From the NCBI RefSeq assembly GCF_963576675.1, contig NC_088918.1:58485501-58549500 (forward strand): a stretch of 64,000 nt of DNA. Direction: 5' to 3'. The notes under the pieces are model-generated. The model ran no database searches, was not told the origin of the DNA, and was given only the letters and a program-made list of their open reading frames with translations. The position numbers were made by a program, and so were the translations under genes. Positions 46,749-59,310 of this stretch are shown piece by piece. Position 1 is the stretch's first letter. Every line of letters begins with the position of its first letter. This DNA is from Euphorbia lathyris. Taxonomy: Eukaryota; Streptophyta; Magnoliopsida; Malpighiales; Euphorbiaceae.

Positions 46749-49043
46749 ATGGCTTTCTCTTCGTGCCTCAAGTGCTCCTACCCTTGGTTTCTACCTCACC
46801 CACATCATTCTTTCTCTTTCTCTTACAAACCCATCTCCAATTCCACTCGTTCTTTCGCTTCCACATACCAATACTCTTCGGAACTCGCTATCAAATCGTC
46901 TGTCTCCAATTCAATCCTTCTCTCTCCGGACTTCACTCCAGATCAGCTGCTTCATACTCTTCGTCGCCAAAACGATGAAACCGCCGCTCTTCGCTTGTTT
47001 GATTGGGCATCCAAGCAGCCCAATTTCAAGCCAGATTCATCAATTTACGAGGAAATCCTTCGTAAACTTGGCAAAGTCGGTTCCTTTAATTCTATGAAGG
47101 ACGTCTTGCAAGAGATGAAGCGTTCTGGTTGCGAGATTGATAGAGGTATTTTGTTGATTTTCGTAGAAAGTTATACCAAGTTTGAATTATACGATGAAAT
47201 TCTTGGAATTGTTGAAAATATGGAAGTAGAATTCGGGATAGAACCAGACACTTATCTTTTTAATTTCTTGTTGAATGTGCTTGTTGATGGGAACAAGCTG
47301 AAATTAGTTGAAACTGCGCATTCTAACATGGTTAGCAGAGGAATTAAGCCGGATGTTTCGACTTTTAATATTTTGATAAAAGCTTTGTGTAGAGCTCATC
47401 AAATTAGGCCTGCCATTTTGATGATGGAGGAGATGCCAAGCTATGGTTTATCTCCTGATGAGAAAACATTCACTACTCTAATGCAGGGTTTTATTGAGGA
47501 AGGAAATCTTGATGGTGCTCTGAGACTGAAAGAACAAATGGCGAGTGTAGGATGTGTTGCTTCCCATGTAACTGTCAATGTTTTGGTTCATGGATTCTGC
47601 AAAGAGGGAAAACTTGAAGAAGCATTCAAGTTTATTGATGAGATGTCGGATGAAGGGTTTTGTCCGGATAAGCTTACGTTTAATACCGTTGTGAATGGAT
47701 TGTGCAAGGCTGGACATGTTAAGCATGCTTTAGAAGTTATGGATATGATGCTTCAGGAGGGTTTTGATCCCGATCTATATACATACAACATTTTGATTTC
47801 GGGGTTGTGTAAAATGGGTGAAGTAGAAGAGGCAGTAGAGATCATTGATCAAATGGTTTCGAGGGACTGTTCTCCAAACACAGTTACTTACAACACGCTT
47901 ATTAGTACTTTGTGCAAGGAGAATCGAGTAGAAGAGGCTACGAAACTGGCTCATGCTCTTACTAACAAGGGTATATTACCTGATGTTTGTACCTTTAATT
48001 CTCTCATACAAGGTCTGTGTTTGACACGGAATTATACTGTTGCGTTGGAACTTTTTAAGGATATGAAGAATCAAGGATGCCAACCTGATGAGTTCACCTA
48101 CAATATGTTGATTGACAGTCTTTGTTGTAGAGGGCAATTGAAGGAAGCTTTAGTCTTGCTTAAAGAAATGGAATCTAGCGGCTGTGCACGAAATGTGATA
48201 ACGTATAATACATTAATTGATGGGTTCTGTAAAAGCAAGAAGATTGCAGAAGCAGAGGAGATCTTTGACCAGATGGAACTTCACGGAGTTTCGAGAAATT
48301 CTATTACCTACAATACCCTTATTGATGGTCTTTCTAAGAGCAGGAGGGTGGAAGAAGCTGCTCAACTAATGGACCAGATGATCATGGAAGGGTTGAAGCC
48401 AGACAAATTCACCTACAATTCTATGCTTACTCACTTCTGCCGGGAGGGAGATATTAAGAAAGCAGCCGATATTGTCCAAACCATGACTTCCAATGGATGT
48501 GAACCGGATATTGTCACGTACGGTACCCTGATTGGGGGGCTGTGCAAGGCGGGTAGAGTTGAGGTAGCAAATAGACTCCTTAGATCCCTTAAGATAAAAG
48601 GCATGGTTCTAACTCCTCATGCTTATAACCCTGTAATTCAAGCACTGTTTAGACAGAAACGGAATAAAGAAGCTATGAGGCTCTTCAGAGAAATGGAGAA
48701 AACGGCTGCAACTCCGGACGCGTTGTCCTACAAGATTGTTTTCCGGGGGCTGTGCAACTCGGGAGGACCAATTGGTGAAGCTGTTGATTTTGTGATTGAG
48801 ATGACAGAGAAGGGGTATGTACCGGAGTTCTCTTCATTCTATATGCTTGCTGAGGGACTATCTGCTTTAGCAATGGAAGAAACATTGATTAAGCTTGTTG
48901 ATATAGTGATGGAGAAAGCAAAATTCACAGAAAATGAAGTGAGAATGGTAAGGGGTTTTATCAAAATCCGGAAGTTCCAAGATGCATTGGCTACTCTTGG
49001 AGGTATTCTGGAGAGAAGAAGACCAAAGAAAGGTTACAGATGA
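46749..49043 (+). CDS. MEE40: P-class PPR protein, At3g53700/MEE40 type
   Basis: A single uninterrupted frame of 764 residues, intronless as most plant PPR genes. Residues 1 to about 60 are Ser/Phe/Pro-rich with few acids, fitting an organelle transit peptide. From about 90 to 730 run some 17-18 PPR motifs of 35 residues, for example VTYNTLIDGFCK and PDKFTYNSML. No E or DYW domain follows, so it is P-class. Start MAFSSCLK and the motif-by-motif order match Arabidopsis At3g53700 (MEE40), predicted plastid, whose loss arrests embryo development. P-class PPRs bind organelle RNA for stability, splicing or translation; the target here is unknown. The start is supported by the conserved MAFSSCLK. 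3' UTR about 49044-49230. Confidence 0.93.
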   Translation: MAFSSCLKCSYPWFLPHPHHSFSFSYKPISNSTRSFASTYQYSSELAIKSSVSNSILLSPDFTPDQLLHTLRRQNDETAALRLFDWASKQPNFKPDSSIYEEILRKLGKVGSFNSMKDVLQEMKRSGCEIDRGILLIFVESYTKFELYDEILGIVENMEVEFGIEPDTYLFNFLLNVLVDGNKLKLVETAHSNMVSRGIKPDVSTFNILIKALCRAHQIRPAILMMEEMPSYGLSPDEKTFTTLMQGFIEEGNLDGALRLKEQMASVGCVASHVTVNVLVHGFCKEGKLEEAFKFIDEMSDEGFCPDKLTFNTVVNGLCKAGHVKHALEVMDMMLQEGFDPDLYTYNILISGLCKMGEVEEAVEIIDQMVSRDCSPNTVTYNTLISTLCKENRVEEATKLAHALTNKGILPDVCTFNSLIQGLCLTRNYTVALELFKDMKNQGCQPDEFTYNMLIDSLCCRGQLKEALVLLKEMESSGCARNVITYNTLIDGFCKSKKIAEAEEIFDQMELHGVSRNSITYNTLIDGLSKSRRVEEAAQLMDQMIMEGLKPDKFTYNSMLTHFCREGDIKKAADIVQTMTSNGCEPDIVTYGTLIGGLCKAGRVEVANRLLRSLKIKGMVLTPHAYNPVIQALFRQKRNKEAMRLFREMEKTAATPDALSYKIVFRGLCNSGGPIGEAVDFVIEMTEKGYVPEFSSFYMLAEGLSALAMEETLIKLVDIVMEKAKFTENEVRMVRGFIKIRKFQDALATLGGILERRRPKKGYR

Positions 49044-49972
49044 AGAATTTTGTTCAAATTATTTAGTAGGATTGATTGTATTCTGTACTTAGAATCTGAA
49101 TCAGTTTCTTTCTAGTTTTATATGTATACATTGTAGAAGTCCTCTTCTTCTTAGCCTCTTGTAGAGGTGGGATAGATGTTCTGCTCTGTTCTGTTATGTA
49201 ATGAAATATAATGATGTTACCCCTTTTTCAAGGTCCAACTGCTAATTTCTCCAGGTGACCCCATAAACAAGGTTGTGGATTCTTGATAGACCATGTGTGT
49301 TTATGTTCTTCACTTCCTCACACAAGGATTGCCTTTATATACATGAAAATTGATATATGGAATCAACTCATTTGCTAATTCGAGTTATTAAACCATGACA
49401 CAAATGCCACAAAAATGATTTCAGCTTTGGTATTTCTCGTTCATATTATTTATATTTCACTTCTTTTAACCATTCACGAAACATCTGTTTTTTTTTATTT
49501 CACACCATGATTTACATATAAAAATAAAAGCTTAAAATTTTGCTGATAATTGATAGGAGAATTTACATAAAATGACATAATTAGGGGTTACATTCTGTTG
49601 CACAACTCACTCTTAATGATTTCAAAGTATTTATGATGTCATAGTTGATGAAGTTTTTTTTTTCTTCGGTCCAAGTACCTCTATAATATATGAGAATTGC
49701 GATTTCTTCTATTTTTTGATGTCTTTTTGTTTTTCGAGTTTTTTTACTGGATTATTTTGGAATTTGTTTTGAATCTCTATTTGAAGTCGAATGATGCTGA
49801 AGAGTGTAGATTATTGTCCGATTACAGAGATAAGAGTTTGCACGGAGAGATCAGATCGAAAATGTTTTTTTTCTGCGCGTTTTTTTATCGAGAGTTTGTA
49901 CGTAGCTTTAGTTTTGATACGAAAAGAATACTGAGTCCGCGAAGAGAACATGTTGAGCTAAAAAAATTCCAT
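49044..49972. other. PPR 3' UTR and intergenic sequence
   Basis: 3' UTR to about 49230, then AT-rich sequence. A 95-codon frame at 49697-49984 shows no known domain and runs into the plastid rRNA scrap; I do not call it a gene. Confidence 0.5.
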
Positions 49973-50070
49973 GGTGACCGATAACACCGTAAGGGAAGGG
50001 TGAAAAGAACCCCAGTCGGGGAGTGAAATAGAACATGAAATAATAAGCTTTTAAGTAATGAGAGGAGCCC
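49973..50070 (+). pseudogene. Plastid 23S rRNA fragment in the nucleus (NUPT)
   Basis: Contains ggtgaccgata, gggaagggtgaaaagaac, cggggagtgaaatagaacat and gaggagccc in the order and spacing of plastid 23S rRNA, with a short deletion after gaccgata and several substitutions. The aacatgaaa and cagtcgggga forms are closer to plastid than to plant mitochondrial or nuclear 26S rRNA. About 100 bp are recognisable; it is not a functional rRNA gene. Confidence 0.8.
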
Positions 50071-50750
50071 AATATCATGTTCTGTTCCATCCCTTATCCT
50101 AGGTGAATAACCCAGACTAATCTAGATTTGAACTGGATAGGTTCTATCGGAAAACAAACTCTCTTATCATGTATTTAATAACAAATGCATTCCTATTTTC
50201 AGATTTGAATCCTAGTTGAATGATTAAACTGATCCAATATCATAACCATAAATAGACCATCAAGAAATCTTTAAACCACATCTTAACTGACATTAATAAT
50301 AACTTTAAAGATAAAGTTTAAATTTTCTCCTTACATTTTTAGATAAGTGCAGATATATCCATAACGTAAGAAATGATAAATTTTTGTTCTCTACGTTTTT
50401 TTTTTATCGTAGAGCAATTTTAGATGTAAGCAATGTCTCCTCCGTCTTTAACCCCATGTAAAAATCTTGTTTATGAATTGTGTTAATTAGGTCTAAAATT
50501 GCTCCAAATTAAAAACTATAAGGAATTTCTTATATTAAAAGTATATTTGCACTTTTCTAAACAGTCAAGGATATCCTTAGAATTTATAAATTAAATGAAA
50601 AATATACAAAATGGTTAGCATGATCAGAAGATAAATAATTTAAAAAAGTACAAGGTGAAGAAAGAACACTAAATCAAGAATAATTTTACCTTTAAAGATG
50701 TGGTATAATTATATCCTATTTGTAAATCGAGTTAAATTTCAATCATTAAT
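50071..50750. other. AT-rich intergenic stretch
   Basis: No gene, repeat end or regulatory motif that I can support. Confidence 0.5.
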
Positions 50751-50768
50751 AAAGCAGTCCATATAATT

Positions 50769-53754
50769 TTTTTTCTCGAAAAGAATGCATTTAATAAGCC
50801 TCTACCGGACAATCAATGTTATATACAGATTGCAAAAAAGGCAGAACAACATCAAAAAATATGGGACAAGAATAAGAACGAGAAGACTTCGCTAAAGAGT
50901 GAGCCACCCCGTTCGCTTGTCACCTTGCAAAACAAAAAGAATAATTGTTGTAAGAAGAAGAGAACGGCAACAGGACACCAACGAACCAAACTCCGATACA
51001 TCGTCAATTTTGGAATTAATAGCATCGACCACAGATTTCGCATCCGACTCAAAAACTACCTGGCTATATCCCTCCCCCGTCACCCATTTCAACGCCGAAA
51101 AAAGTGCCAAAGCCTCACACTCTTGTACTGACGGTAATCCAACCACAGTTGCGGTTCTTGCTGCAACAAACCTTCCATCTTTGTCTCTTAAAACAACGCC
51201 CATCCCAACCTGCATGGTATCTCCAAAACAGGCCGCATCCATATTACATTTTAGGCCTGAAGACGGCTTTCGCCACTAAACTTCAGACAGACCCACTGCT
51301 GCCCCCAAAATACTACCCCTTGCAGCAGCTCTCGCCTTTCTCCAGTCCCTCAGAACCTCGGCAGCCACTGTAATAGCTTGAAATAAACTTTCTGCTACAT
51401 TCTGTCACAACTTTTTATTTCCGCTTCTCCATAAACTCCACAATATCATTAGAAATTTCTCCCCATTAATCCTGGATAAACAGTCATAGCAGCAAAAATA
51501 AAATCCAAAAAACTATCAGCCGCTTCCGCCAAATGTTGCAAAAGCAACAATAACCCGCATCCTACCAAACACTAACAGCAAAAGGACATAAAATGAGTAG
51601 GTGCCAAGCATCTTCAAGATCATTACCACATACAACACACCTATCATCCGAGATCAATAATCCTTTCCTGCACAAATTAAAACGCAATGGCAAACAATTT
51701 CTACCAAGACGCCAAACAAAAAATCTAACTTTGTAAGGAATATTTGCCATCCAAATTTTATCCCAATCACCCATAACAATCAGATGATTATTCGGAGCCA
51801 CCACCTCCGTTGCCAATGCGTAAGCACTCTTTACCGTATACAAACCCGACTTGCTTTCATTCCAAATTGGACTATCCGACGCAATTCCAACTCGAGGAGG
51901 GAGTTTCAGAATTTCCTTAACGTCTCTCTCCAAAAATAGCCCCCTTAACAACTCAACATCCTAGTCAGAAGTTCCATAAATAAACAAATCACCAACCTTC
52001 AAATCTTCAAGAGCATTAATGATTGGCGTTTCCAACTTCAACTTTCCTTTGTCACGGAGCCAAGGATCATTCCAAATATTAATGGATTTTCCATCTCCAA
52101 TCTTCCACCTAAAACCTTCATTTAGCAACAATTGAGAGCACCAAAGACTCCTCCATACAAAACTCGGGGAATTACCCAAACGAGCTTGAAGAAAATCCCC
52201 ACCAGGGAAATATTTTGCTTTAAAAATTCTACTTACAAGAGAATTTGGGTTTGACAACATATGCCATCCATGCTTCCCCAACATTGCCAAATTGAAAGCC
52301 GTGAAATCACGAAAACCGAGTACTCCATTATTGTTTGGAATACATAACTTCTTCCAACTCAACCAATTTAGACTACGTTCATCCTCCTTCTTCGAACCCC
52401 ACAAAAAAGAGTTGAGCATCCTTTGTAACTCATCAGCAGTAGAAATAGGAAAAAGGAAAACATTCATATAATAAACCGGAATAGCTTGAGCAGCCGCCTT
52501 AATGAGCACAACCTTCCCCGCCTTTGACATTGTTTTACCCCTCCAAAGTTGTAATTTGTTCCACAGTTTATCCCGAAGATGAGCAAAATAACCCTTTTTT
52601 TCTACCCATATAGAAGGAAGTCCCAAATACCGCCTCGTATCAATAGGCTTGTCCACCCCAAGTAAAGCCGAAACAGTTATATGAAGTTCAGAGGCAACAT
52701 TGTTACTACACATAAAGCCCAATTTTGAGCCTGTTTGCCAACACTTTAGAGAAAATCTTATAGAGGACATTGCAAAGAGCAATTGGCCTAAGATCTTCCA
52801 TAGTTTGAGGATCCACACACTTAGGAGGAATAAGGCAAATTATCGAATCATTTAAACCCATAGAAAAATTACCCTGATTAAACCATTGGACCCCTGCTTT
52901 GAAAATGTCATCACCTATAATGGGCCAAAATTGTTGATAAAAGCTTGGGTTAAAACCATCCGGACCGGGTGCATTTGAAAAAGAGGTTCTTTGAACTCGT
53001 CATTGGATAGGCAAGTAAGGAGTCTCACATTATCATCATCAGTTACCTTTTTAGAGATTAGAGGAACCATTTTTTGAATATTACCATTGCTATTTGAGAA
53101 TAAGGATGTAAAGTAGTCAAAAGCAATCCGAGACATCTCATCATTGTCCATTACCCACTCCCCATTCGCATTTAGCAATCTCTTCACCCTATTTCTCTTA
53201 CGCCTACCACTTGCTAAAGCATGAAAAAACTTTGTGTTACTGTCACCTTCCTGAAGCCAATGAGCCTTGGCTCTTTGTTTCTAATGAATCTCCTCCTTCC
53301 GCAAAATATTAATCAATCTGTCCTTTTCCATCTCGTAATCGACTGCTGCCGAAGCCGCCGACGAGTCTCTAACATGCTCAAGATTCTGATTACACAAACT
53401 TACTTCATTTCTAAAATCAGCTGATACATTTTTGCTCCACTTAGAAAGTAGATCAGCCAAACAGTTAATTCGATCAGTTAAAGGAAGCAACAGATATTTG
53501 TTTCACATACATTTCACCTCCTTCCAGAATCCACTTTCTTTAAACCACTTATTCTCAAACATAAACCTTCTTGCCGAATAAGATAAAGCTTGCCTGTCCG
53601 TCTGAAGAATTATAGGCGAATGATCTGAAGTAGGCGCTACAGTATTATAACAAAAATCTTGAGGGAATTGACAATTCCAACTATCAGAACCGAACGTCCT
53701 GTCCAATCGTTCCTGAACCTCCGTGGCTTTCCCTCTATGTCTTATCCAAAGTAA
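50769..53754 (-). mobile_element. 5'-truncated L1-type LINE (2986 bp)
   Basis: Bounded by perfect 18 bp target repeats aaagcagtccatataatt (50751-50768 and 53755-53772), with a short A tail (T run ending 50774) on the left. Minus-strand order: the end of the endonuclease (SDHSPI at about 53610), reverse-transcriptase pieces (52915-53187; 51961-52818 with GLPSIW, LSWKKLC, FRWKIGDGKSI), the zf-RVT Cys/His block (51562-51951) and RNase H (50892-51242; ESDAKSVVDAI). Several frameshifts and stops. A family different from the LINE at 5091. Confidence 0.92.
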
Positions 53755-53772
53755 AAAGCAGTCCATATAATT

Positions 53773-54391
53773 AAGAATCACATTATCTTCCTCTATGTTA
53801 GATGATGACCTTTGAACTAAATGAAAGGTCTAATTAAGCAACCAATGTTTTGAATATGAGAGAGATGTTTGTCTCTTTTGGACATTTCCTCCGCTCGTTT
53901 TTGTTCGTAATTGTCATTTTCTTAAAGAAACAAAAATAAAAATAAAAATAAAAATAAATGATTGGAATCTTTAAAAACAGAACTGCATTATCTCTGTCGT
54001 TTTCCACCGTCCGATTCCTCGCCAGATTCATTCTTGGGTATAACCCAAGCACTCCTTTCATCCATCGTTTGATTCCTGCCAAAAACCGCTGTATAATAAT
54101 ATTATCTGTGGGGTCTTTTCCCTTTTCTTACATTTTCTCAGCAACCAAACACTCGCAGTAATTTTTGCTTCTGTTGATTGTATATTCCCCCCAGAAAGAA
54201 ACTCTTTCATGTTGTCTTCTAGCTTTCGAGATTCCAGCCGGCGCTCCTTCATCTCTATTTTGACCCTATTCTCTTGGAATCTTGTCACTCTCTTGGTATA
54301 TAGAGTGGTCGAATGGTTTGTAAATGAACCTATGAGCTAGACCGACTCTGTAAATTCAAATTGATTGAATTGAGAATTCGAGAAAGCCAGA
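53773..54391. other. UNC93-like promoter and 5' UTR
   Basis: Holds an AAATAA simple repeat (about 53935-53957) and a pyrimidine-rich stretch. The region from about 54160 to 54391 is the likely 5' UTR. No certain TATA box. Confidence 0.45.
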
Positions 54392-57300
54392 ATGATCTCT
54401 GTCGACGAAGAGGCCCCCTTGGTTGTTGATAATTTGTTGTCTCATAAAACGAAGAATTATACCAAAGATATTCATATACTCAGTGCTTCTTTTTTGCTCG
54501 TTTTCACTGCCTATGGAGCAGCTCAAAATCTGGAGACTACTGTCAATACTGTGAGTCGCTTTGTTATTTCAGTGTATTGAATTGCAAGGTCGATTTATTG
54601 GAATTCGTTTTTCTTATTTTACTTCGAGATTGAAATTGAATTTGTTTCGATTGGTTTTTTCACTTGTGAATTTGGTTTGTGTTTCCAGGAGCAGGATTTG
54701 GGTACAATTTCACTAGGGATATTGTACCTTTCTTTCACATTTTTCTCTTTAATTGCATCATTGGTGGTTAGGTTTTTGGGACCAAAGAATGCTTTGGTTC
54801 TTGGAACTACTGGTTATTGGTTGTTCATTGCTGCAAATTTGTATCCCTCCTGGTAATCATCCAATTCATAACTATAACCAGGTGTTCTTCTATTTGCATT
54901 TGCCTTTTAAAACTGTTCAACATTATATGGCTTAAGTTGAACACGCTGAAATTCATGCACTATAAGGCAAATTTGCTTAATGGAAGTGACTAATTTAGTT
55001 TATTGTTGAATTATTTTAACGTAATCTCTTCTTGTCTAGGTATACAATGGTGCCAGCTTCTCTGTACCTTGGGTTTGCTGCTTCGATAATATGGGTTGGA
55101 CAGGTGCAAATTCGGCTTGTGGTTTACACAATTCTTCTTCTATTTAATACAATAGTTTGTGCACCTAAAACATTATTATGATCCATCAGGGTACATATCT
55201 CACTTCGACTGCACGCAGTCATGCAAAAGATCACCATTTACATGAAGGAACTGTTATTGGTCACTTTAATGGAGAATTTTGGGGAACGTTTGCCAGTCAT
55301 CAGGTGCTTTATTCTTTTGTGTGCCCAAACCGTGTTGCTTTTCTGTTGAGTGAGAAGAAATTTGTCGTAGTGATAGTAATTATTTCATAAGAATAGAACA
55401 ATGCTCACGAACTTTACATGTAAAACATATGCATTACACGCAAATTCTCACATATGATCTATCGTAGGTTTTTTACTTAAGGAAATGTTGTTCTTGAGAT
55501 CTTATGTTGTTGCTTTTGTGGGATTATTCAGTTTGTGGGGAATCTCATCTCGCTTGCTATTCTGAGAGATGGAAAGGTATGCACTGCTCCATGATCTATT
55601 GCCAATTGTTAATTTGAGTATTCTATTCTCCTGAATTTATCATCGACATATTTACTTGGTGAAATGTAACTTCCATCTTACACCCACATATGGATTTGGT
55701 TGTTGATTTTTGCATCTCGCTATTTCTCTCTCTCCCAATAAGCTACAAAAGCCTATCCAAACTGTCATGGAACCAATTAAACTAAAAACTCAAACTGATG
55801 GTTAAGGTCTAAGAATAGTTTTATTATAATCTCTGACACACTCCCTCACCCAAATGCCCTTTGGGCTTGAAGCGTGCACAACACAGGCCCATCCCACCAT
55901 GTGTTTAAATTCATTAATAAATGAGGTTGCCAGGATTCGAATCCTCATCCGTTTTGGTCCAAGAGGGTCTGATACCATGTTACAGAACCATTGAACTAAA
56001 AGCTTAAGCTAATAGTTAAGGTCCAAGAATAGTTTTGTTATAATATCTGCCACAAACCAAATAAACCTGATTCCAAGACTCTAATAGAACTAGCCAGACA
56101 CAGAATCAATAAAGTAATCTCTTGGTTTTGACATAATTAAAAGAAGGAATAAGATACAAAAATACCTCTATCTAGGGCTGTAAATGAACAGAGCCACTCA
56201 TGAGCAGCTCGGTGATCGGCTCGATAAAAGCTCGGCTTGACTCGGCTCGATTTGTAAATGAACTGCTCGTGAACACGATTTGCTGGCTCGGTTCGTAAAC
56301 GAGCCAAGCTTGAGCAGGCCAAAGCTCGGCTCGAAAGCTCGCGAGCAGGCTCGAAACATTTATGAACAAATTTTAGTTTTGTAGAAAACTATATAGTTTT
56401 GTGTTAGTTCACAAGTATCTAAACTTAATATTATTTCATTTGCTATTAGATGAGTTCGTTCACAAACATAATAAATGAGTAATAGACGAACTATTTGTAA
56501 GCATCTTGTTTATTTATTCACGAACTTTGCTTGTGAACTTGTTTATGTACACAATCAAAGAGTTATTTGCGAACAAACTTCGAAAATATAATTAACAATT
56601 TACTCACAAACAATTCATGGTTAGATAATTTTCTTAATGAACCAAGTCCAAAAGAGGATTTTGGGCTCGAAACAAGCTCGAAGCTCGGCTCAAGCTCGTT
56701 GAGCAAGACAAAGCTCGGCTCGGGCTCGGCTCGTTAATTTTATAGCAAGCTCGGCTCGGACTCGAGCTCGTTAATTTTATAGCGAGCTGAGCTTGAACAA
56801 GCCAAAGCTCGGCTCGGCTCGGCTCGATTACTGCCCTATCTCTATCGTTGCTCACCATGAGCCATTTCACCCCTAACACCATAAATGATACAATTGGAGG
56901 CCTAAGATATCCACACAAAAGGTAGATGTATTTTTGCACCTTATCCGTTACAAGAAAAAAGAAAAATGACAAGACTTGGAGAAACTTTTGTTAGCTGGTA
57001 TGAGTCAGAAAATAAGTCCCTTTACATTCTATTTACTGCCAGTGTGATGTGATATGGTTGCCTAAATTTCTAGTGCATATTTTTCTTTTACATTGCCACA
57101 GGAAGGACAGACCAGTGGCACAACGTTGTTGTTCATTGTGTTTCTTGGCATTGTGACCTTAGGTATTATGCTAATGTGCTTCTTGAGTAAAAGAGACACC
57201 AAAGGAGAGGGAGAACAGGAAAGTTCTTCTGTCAGTTTATGTTCTTCCCTAAAATTATTGTCGAAGTTGGTTATCAGTCCTCTGCTTGACATTCGGATGT

Positions 57301-58531
57301 TATTGATTATCCCTCTGATTGCATATTCAGGATTACAACAAGCATTTGTATGGTAATTATGCATTTTAATATGTTCACAGCTTCATGAAATCTGACTTCT
57401 TTGACAGCAGAGTTCTTTTAATTTCCCCTACATTGTGTTTTTCTGCTTGAAACTGAAAATTCCTTCCGTTTCAGGGCTGCATTCACCAAGAATATTGTAA
57501 CTCCAGCACTTGGTGTGTCTGGTGTCGGTGGAGCAATGGCAGTGTATGGTGCTTTTGATGCCATAGTAAGTATCAAAATACCGGAAAACATTGTTTTGTA
57601 AAATCAATATGCATTAGTTAATATGCATTGTTCCATCCATCTTTTTTATTCCATCGCATGATAATTACAAAATGGTTTGAGACACTTGTTACCTAATTAT
57701 CCTGCAGCTTTTATGGTTACAAAGCCTGTATCCTAAACACAGAAAGATATCTTTTTGAGTATGGACCGACTTTAGGGACTGAAAATAAAGTTTTTGCTAG
57801 TAGTAATTACGTGTGCAGAATCTAAATATAGCATATGTTCCAATGTTCTATGCTTGAAGAAGTGCAGAGTCCTCTGTATATTTTGAGTTCCATTTTCAAC
57901 GTGCTATGATTGATTGATGATAATGTTTAGTCTGAACTCTGAACTTATTATGGTTGTATCAGTGTTCGCTCACTGCTGGTCGATTGACATCTGGTCTTCG
58001 GTCAATTACTTGGATAGTATCTGGGGGAGCTCTTCTTCATGCAATTGTGTTTCTCTGGATTCTACTAAATTCCAGGTTCCAGCTCAAATTTCTTGAACCT
58101 GAGTTTCGCCTCAATGTTTTGAAGCGTTATCTAACCTTCCATCTTGCAGTGTAACCAGTGGAATACTCGGCGTGATATGCCCACTTCTAATGGCATCCAT
58201 GTTGGGTATTGGTGATGGAGTATGCAACACACAGCTGAATGCTTTGCTTGGGATGCTCTTCAAAAATGATATGGTAGCAACCCAATCCTTTTGACTTCCT
58301 GTTGGTATCATCTAGTAAATGTTAATTTGGGGTTGGCTTTTTCAACAGGAAGCAGCATTCGCACAACTGAAGGTCTGGCAAAGCGCTTCAATTGCAGTCG
58401 TGTTCTTTGTGAATGCTTACATCTCGCTGCATGCAATGGTGTTGATTATGATTGCAGCTCTCTGTGTTTCAGTAGCTGCATTTTTGTTCTTGTCCCTGCA
58501 GGTAGAGAAAGCCTTCACCTCTCCAAGTTGA
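54392..58531 (+). CDS. UNC93-like membrane protein (MFS superfamily)
   Basis: Ten exons: 54392-54550, 54689-54852, 55040-55103, 55190-55303, 55532-55576, 57102-57352, 57475-57565, 57963-58075, 58150-58273 and 58349-58531. All borders are GT-AG and phases close, giving 435 residues, close to the Arabidopsis UNC93-like 3 protein (At3g09470). The N-terminus is short and acidic; then about eleven to twelve hydrophobic helices, with the family start LSASFLLVFTAYGAAQNLETT and YLSFTFFSLIASLVVRFLGPKNAL, WVGQGTYLT, and a polar loop KRDTKGEGEQESSS in exon 6 that separates the two halves. UNC93 proteins regulate ion channels or trafficking in animals; the plant role is poorly known (ion homeostasis in some members). 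Intron 5 (1525 bp) is enlarged by two mobile elements. Confidence 0.92.
55763..56052 (-). mobile_element. 290 bp miniature LTR retrotransposon (TRIM/SMART type)
   Basis: On the minus strand: 5' LTR 56052-55978 (TGGCAGATATTATAAC…CTGTAACA, 75 bp), then TGGTATCAGACC, the initiator-Met tRNA primer site, a short middle with ggattcgaatcct, a purine tract gggtgaggga, and 3' LTR 55838-55763 (TGTCAGAGATTATAAT…CATGACA, 76 bp). Perfect 5 bp target repeats caaac at 55758-55762 and 56053-56057. It has no coding capacity and must have used another element's enzymes. It lies in UNC93 intron 5. Confidence 0.85.
56173..56838. mobile_element. hAT-like element (666 bp) in UNC93 intron 5
   Basis: Ends TAGGGCTGTAA and (inverted) TAGGGCAGTAA, target repeats cctctatc / tctctatc (7 of 8). 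The two subterminal regions are full of gctcggctcg words in opposite orientations and pair with each other. No transposase. Confidence 0.75.
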
Positions 58532-59310
58532 ATACAACCAGGCATATGTGTTGGGCATATCTTGTTATATTTATTCTTCATACGTGATACAATTTGCCAC
58601 TATCGCCTCTGTACTTCAATTTTACCACATCTTTTTCGTAAAACTTGGCCTAAAAGATTTGGCAGATTGTTCCATTCAATTGCCACAAGAATTGCAATGT
58701 CCAAGTGCATCATGTAATGTAAATTCCAATCTATCGCTTAGTTTTTTGACGATAGAAAAGCATACTGATGATTCTGGTTTTGGGGGATTGAGTTTTTGGT
58801 TTTTCATTTCAACAGATAAAGTTCCTGAATTTTTATTTTTGGCCGGGTTAAGTTTCGAGGACCAGAAAAGTTTGCTTTGAATCTAAAGCTTAGTTAACGT
58901 TATTCCTTCTATATTCGAAATTTATATTTTTAATAGTTCAAAATATTTGTATAATATATCTATAATGCGGTTATAGAAAAACTATAAAAATCTTATTTTA
59001 AATTATAAAAAATTTAATTTCGAATATTGTTAAAATGAGTAACACTCTTTTAACCAAATCGAATAAATTATCTGATAACTAGTTTGGTAAATATGGTTAA
59101 TAAAAGATTATAAAGCAAAATGATTAGGAGTGTGTCATGATGTTTTCTTTATACAAAATATGGTAAATTTAAAATAGTGTTAGTTTTAAAAAGATTATTA
59201 AATTTCATTTTATTGTAATAAAATTATTCTTACAATTTCGGATGTATTTTTTATTGGAAAAGTAATTGAATAGCGAAAATGAAAATAATGGATTCTATAT
59301 GATATCATAA
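58532..59310. other. UNC93 3' flank
   Basis: 3' UTR and AT-rich sequence; a 110-codon frame at 58548-58880 has no recognisable domain. Nothing else supported. Confidence 0.45.

Noticed and set aside
49697..49984. 95-codon frame after the PPR gene
   Set aside because: Phe-rich, low complexity, and its end runs into the plastid rRNA fragment. No known domain.
55920..55950. tRNA-like box B (ggattcgaatcct) as a SINE or tRNA gene
   Set aside because: The surrounding LTRs, primer site and polypurine tract explain the whole 290 bp as a miniature LTR element; no tRNA fold was seen.
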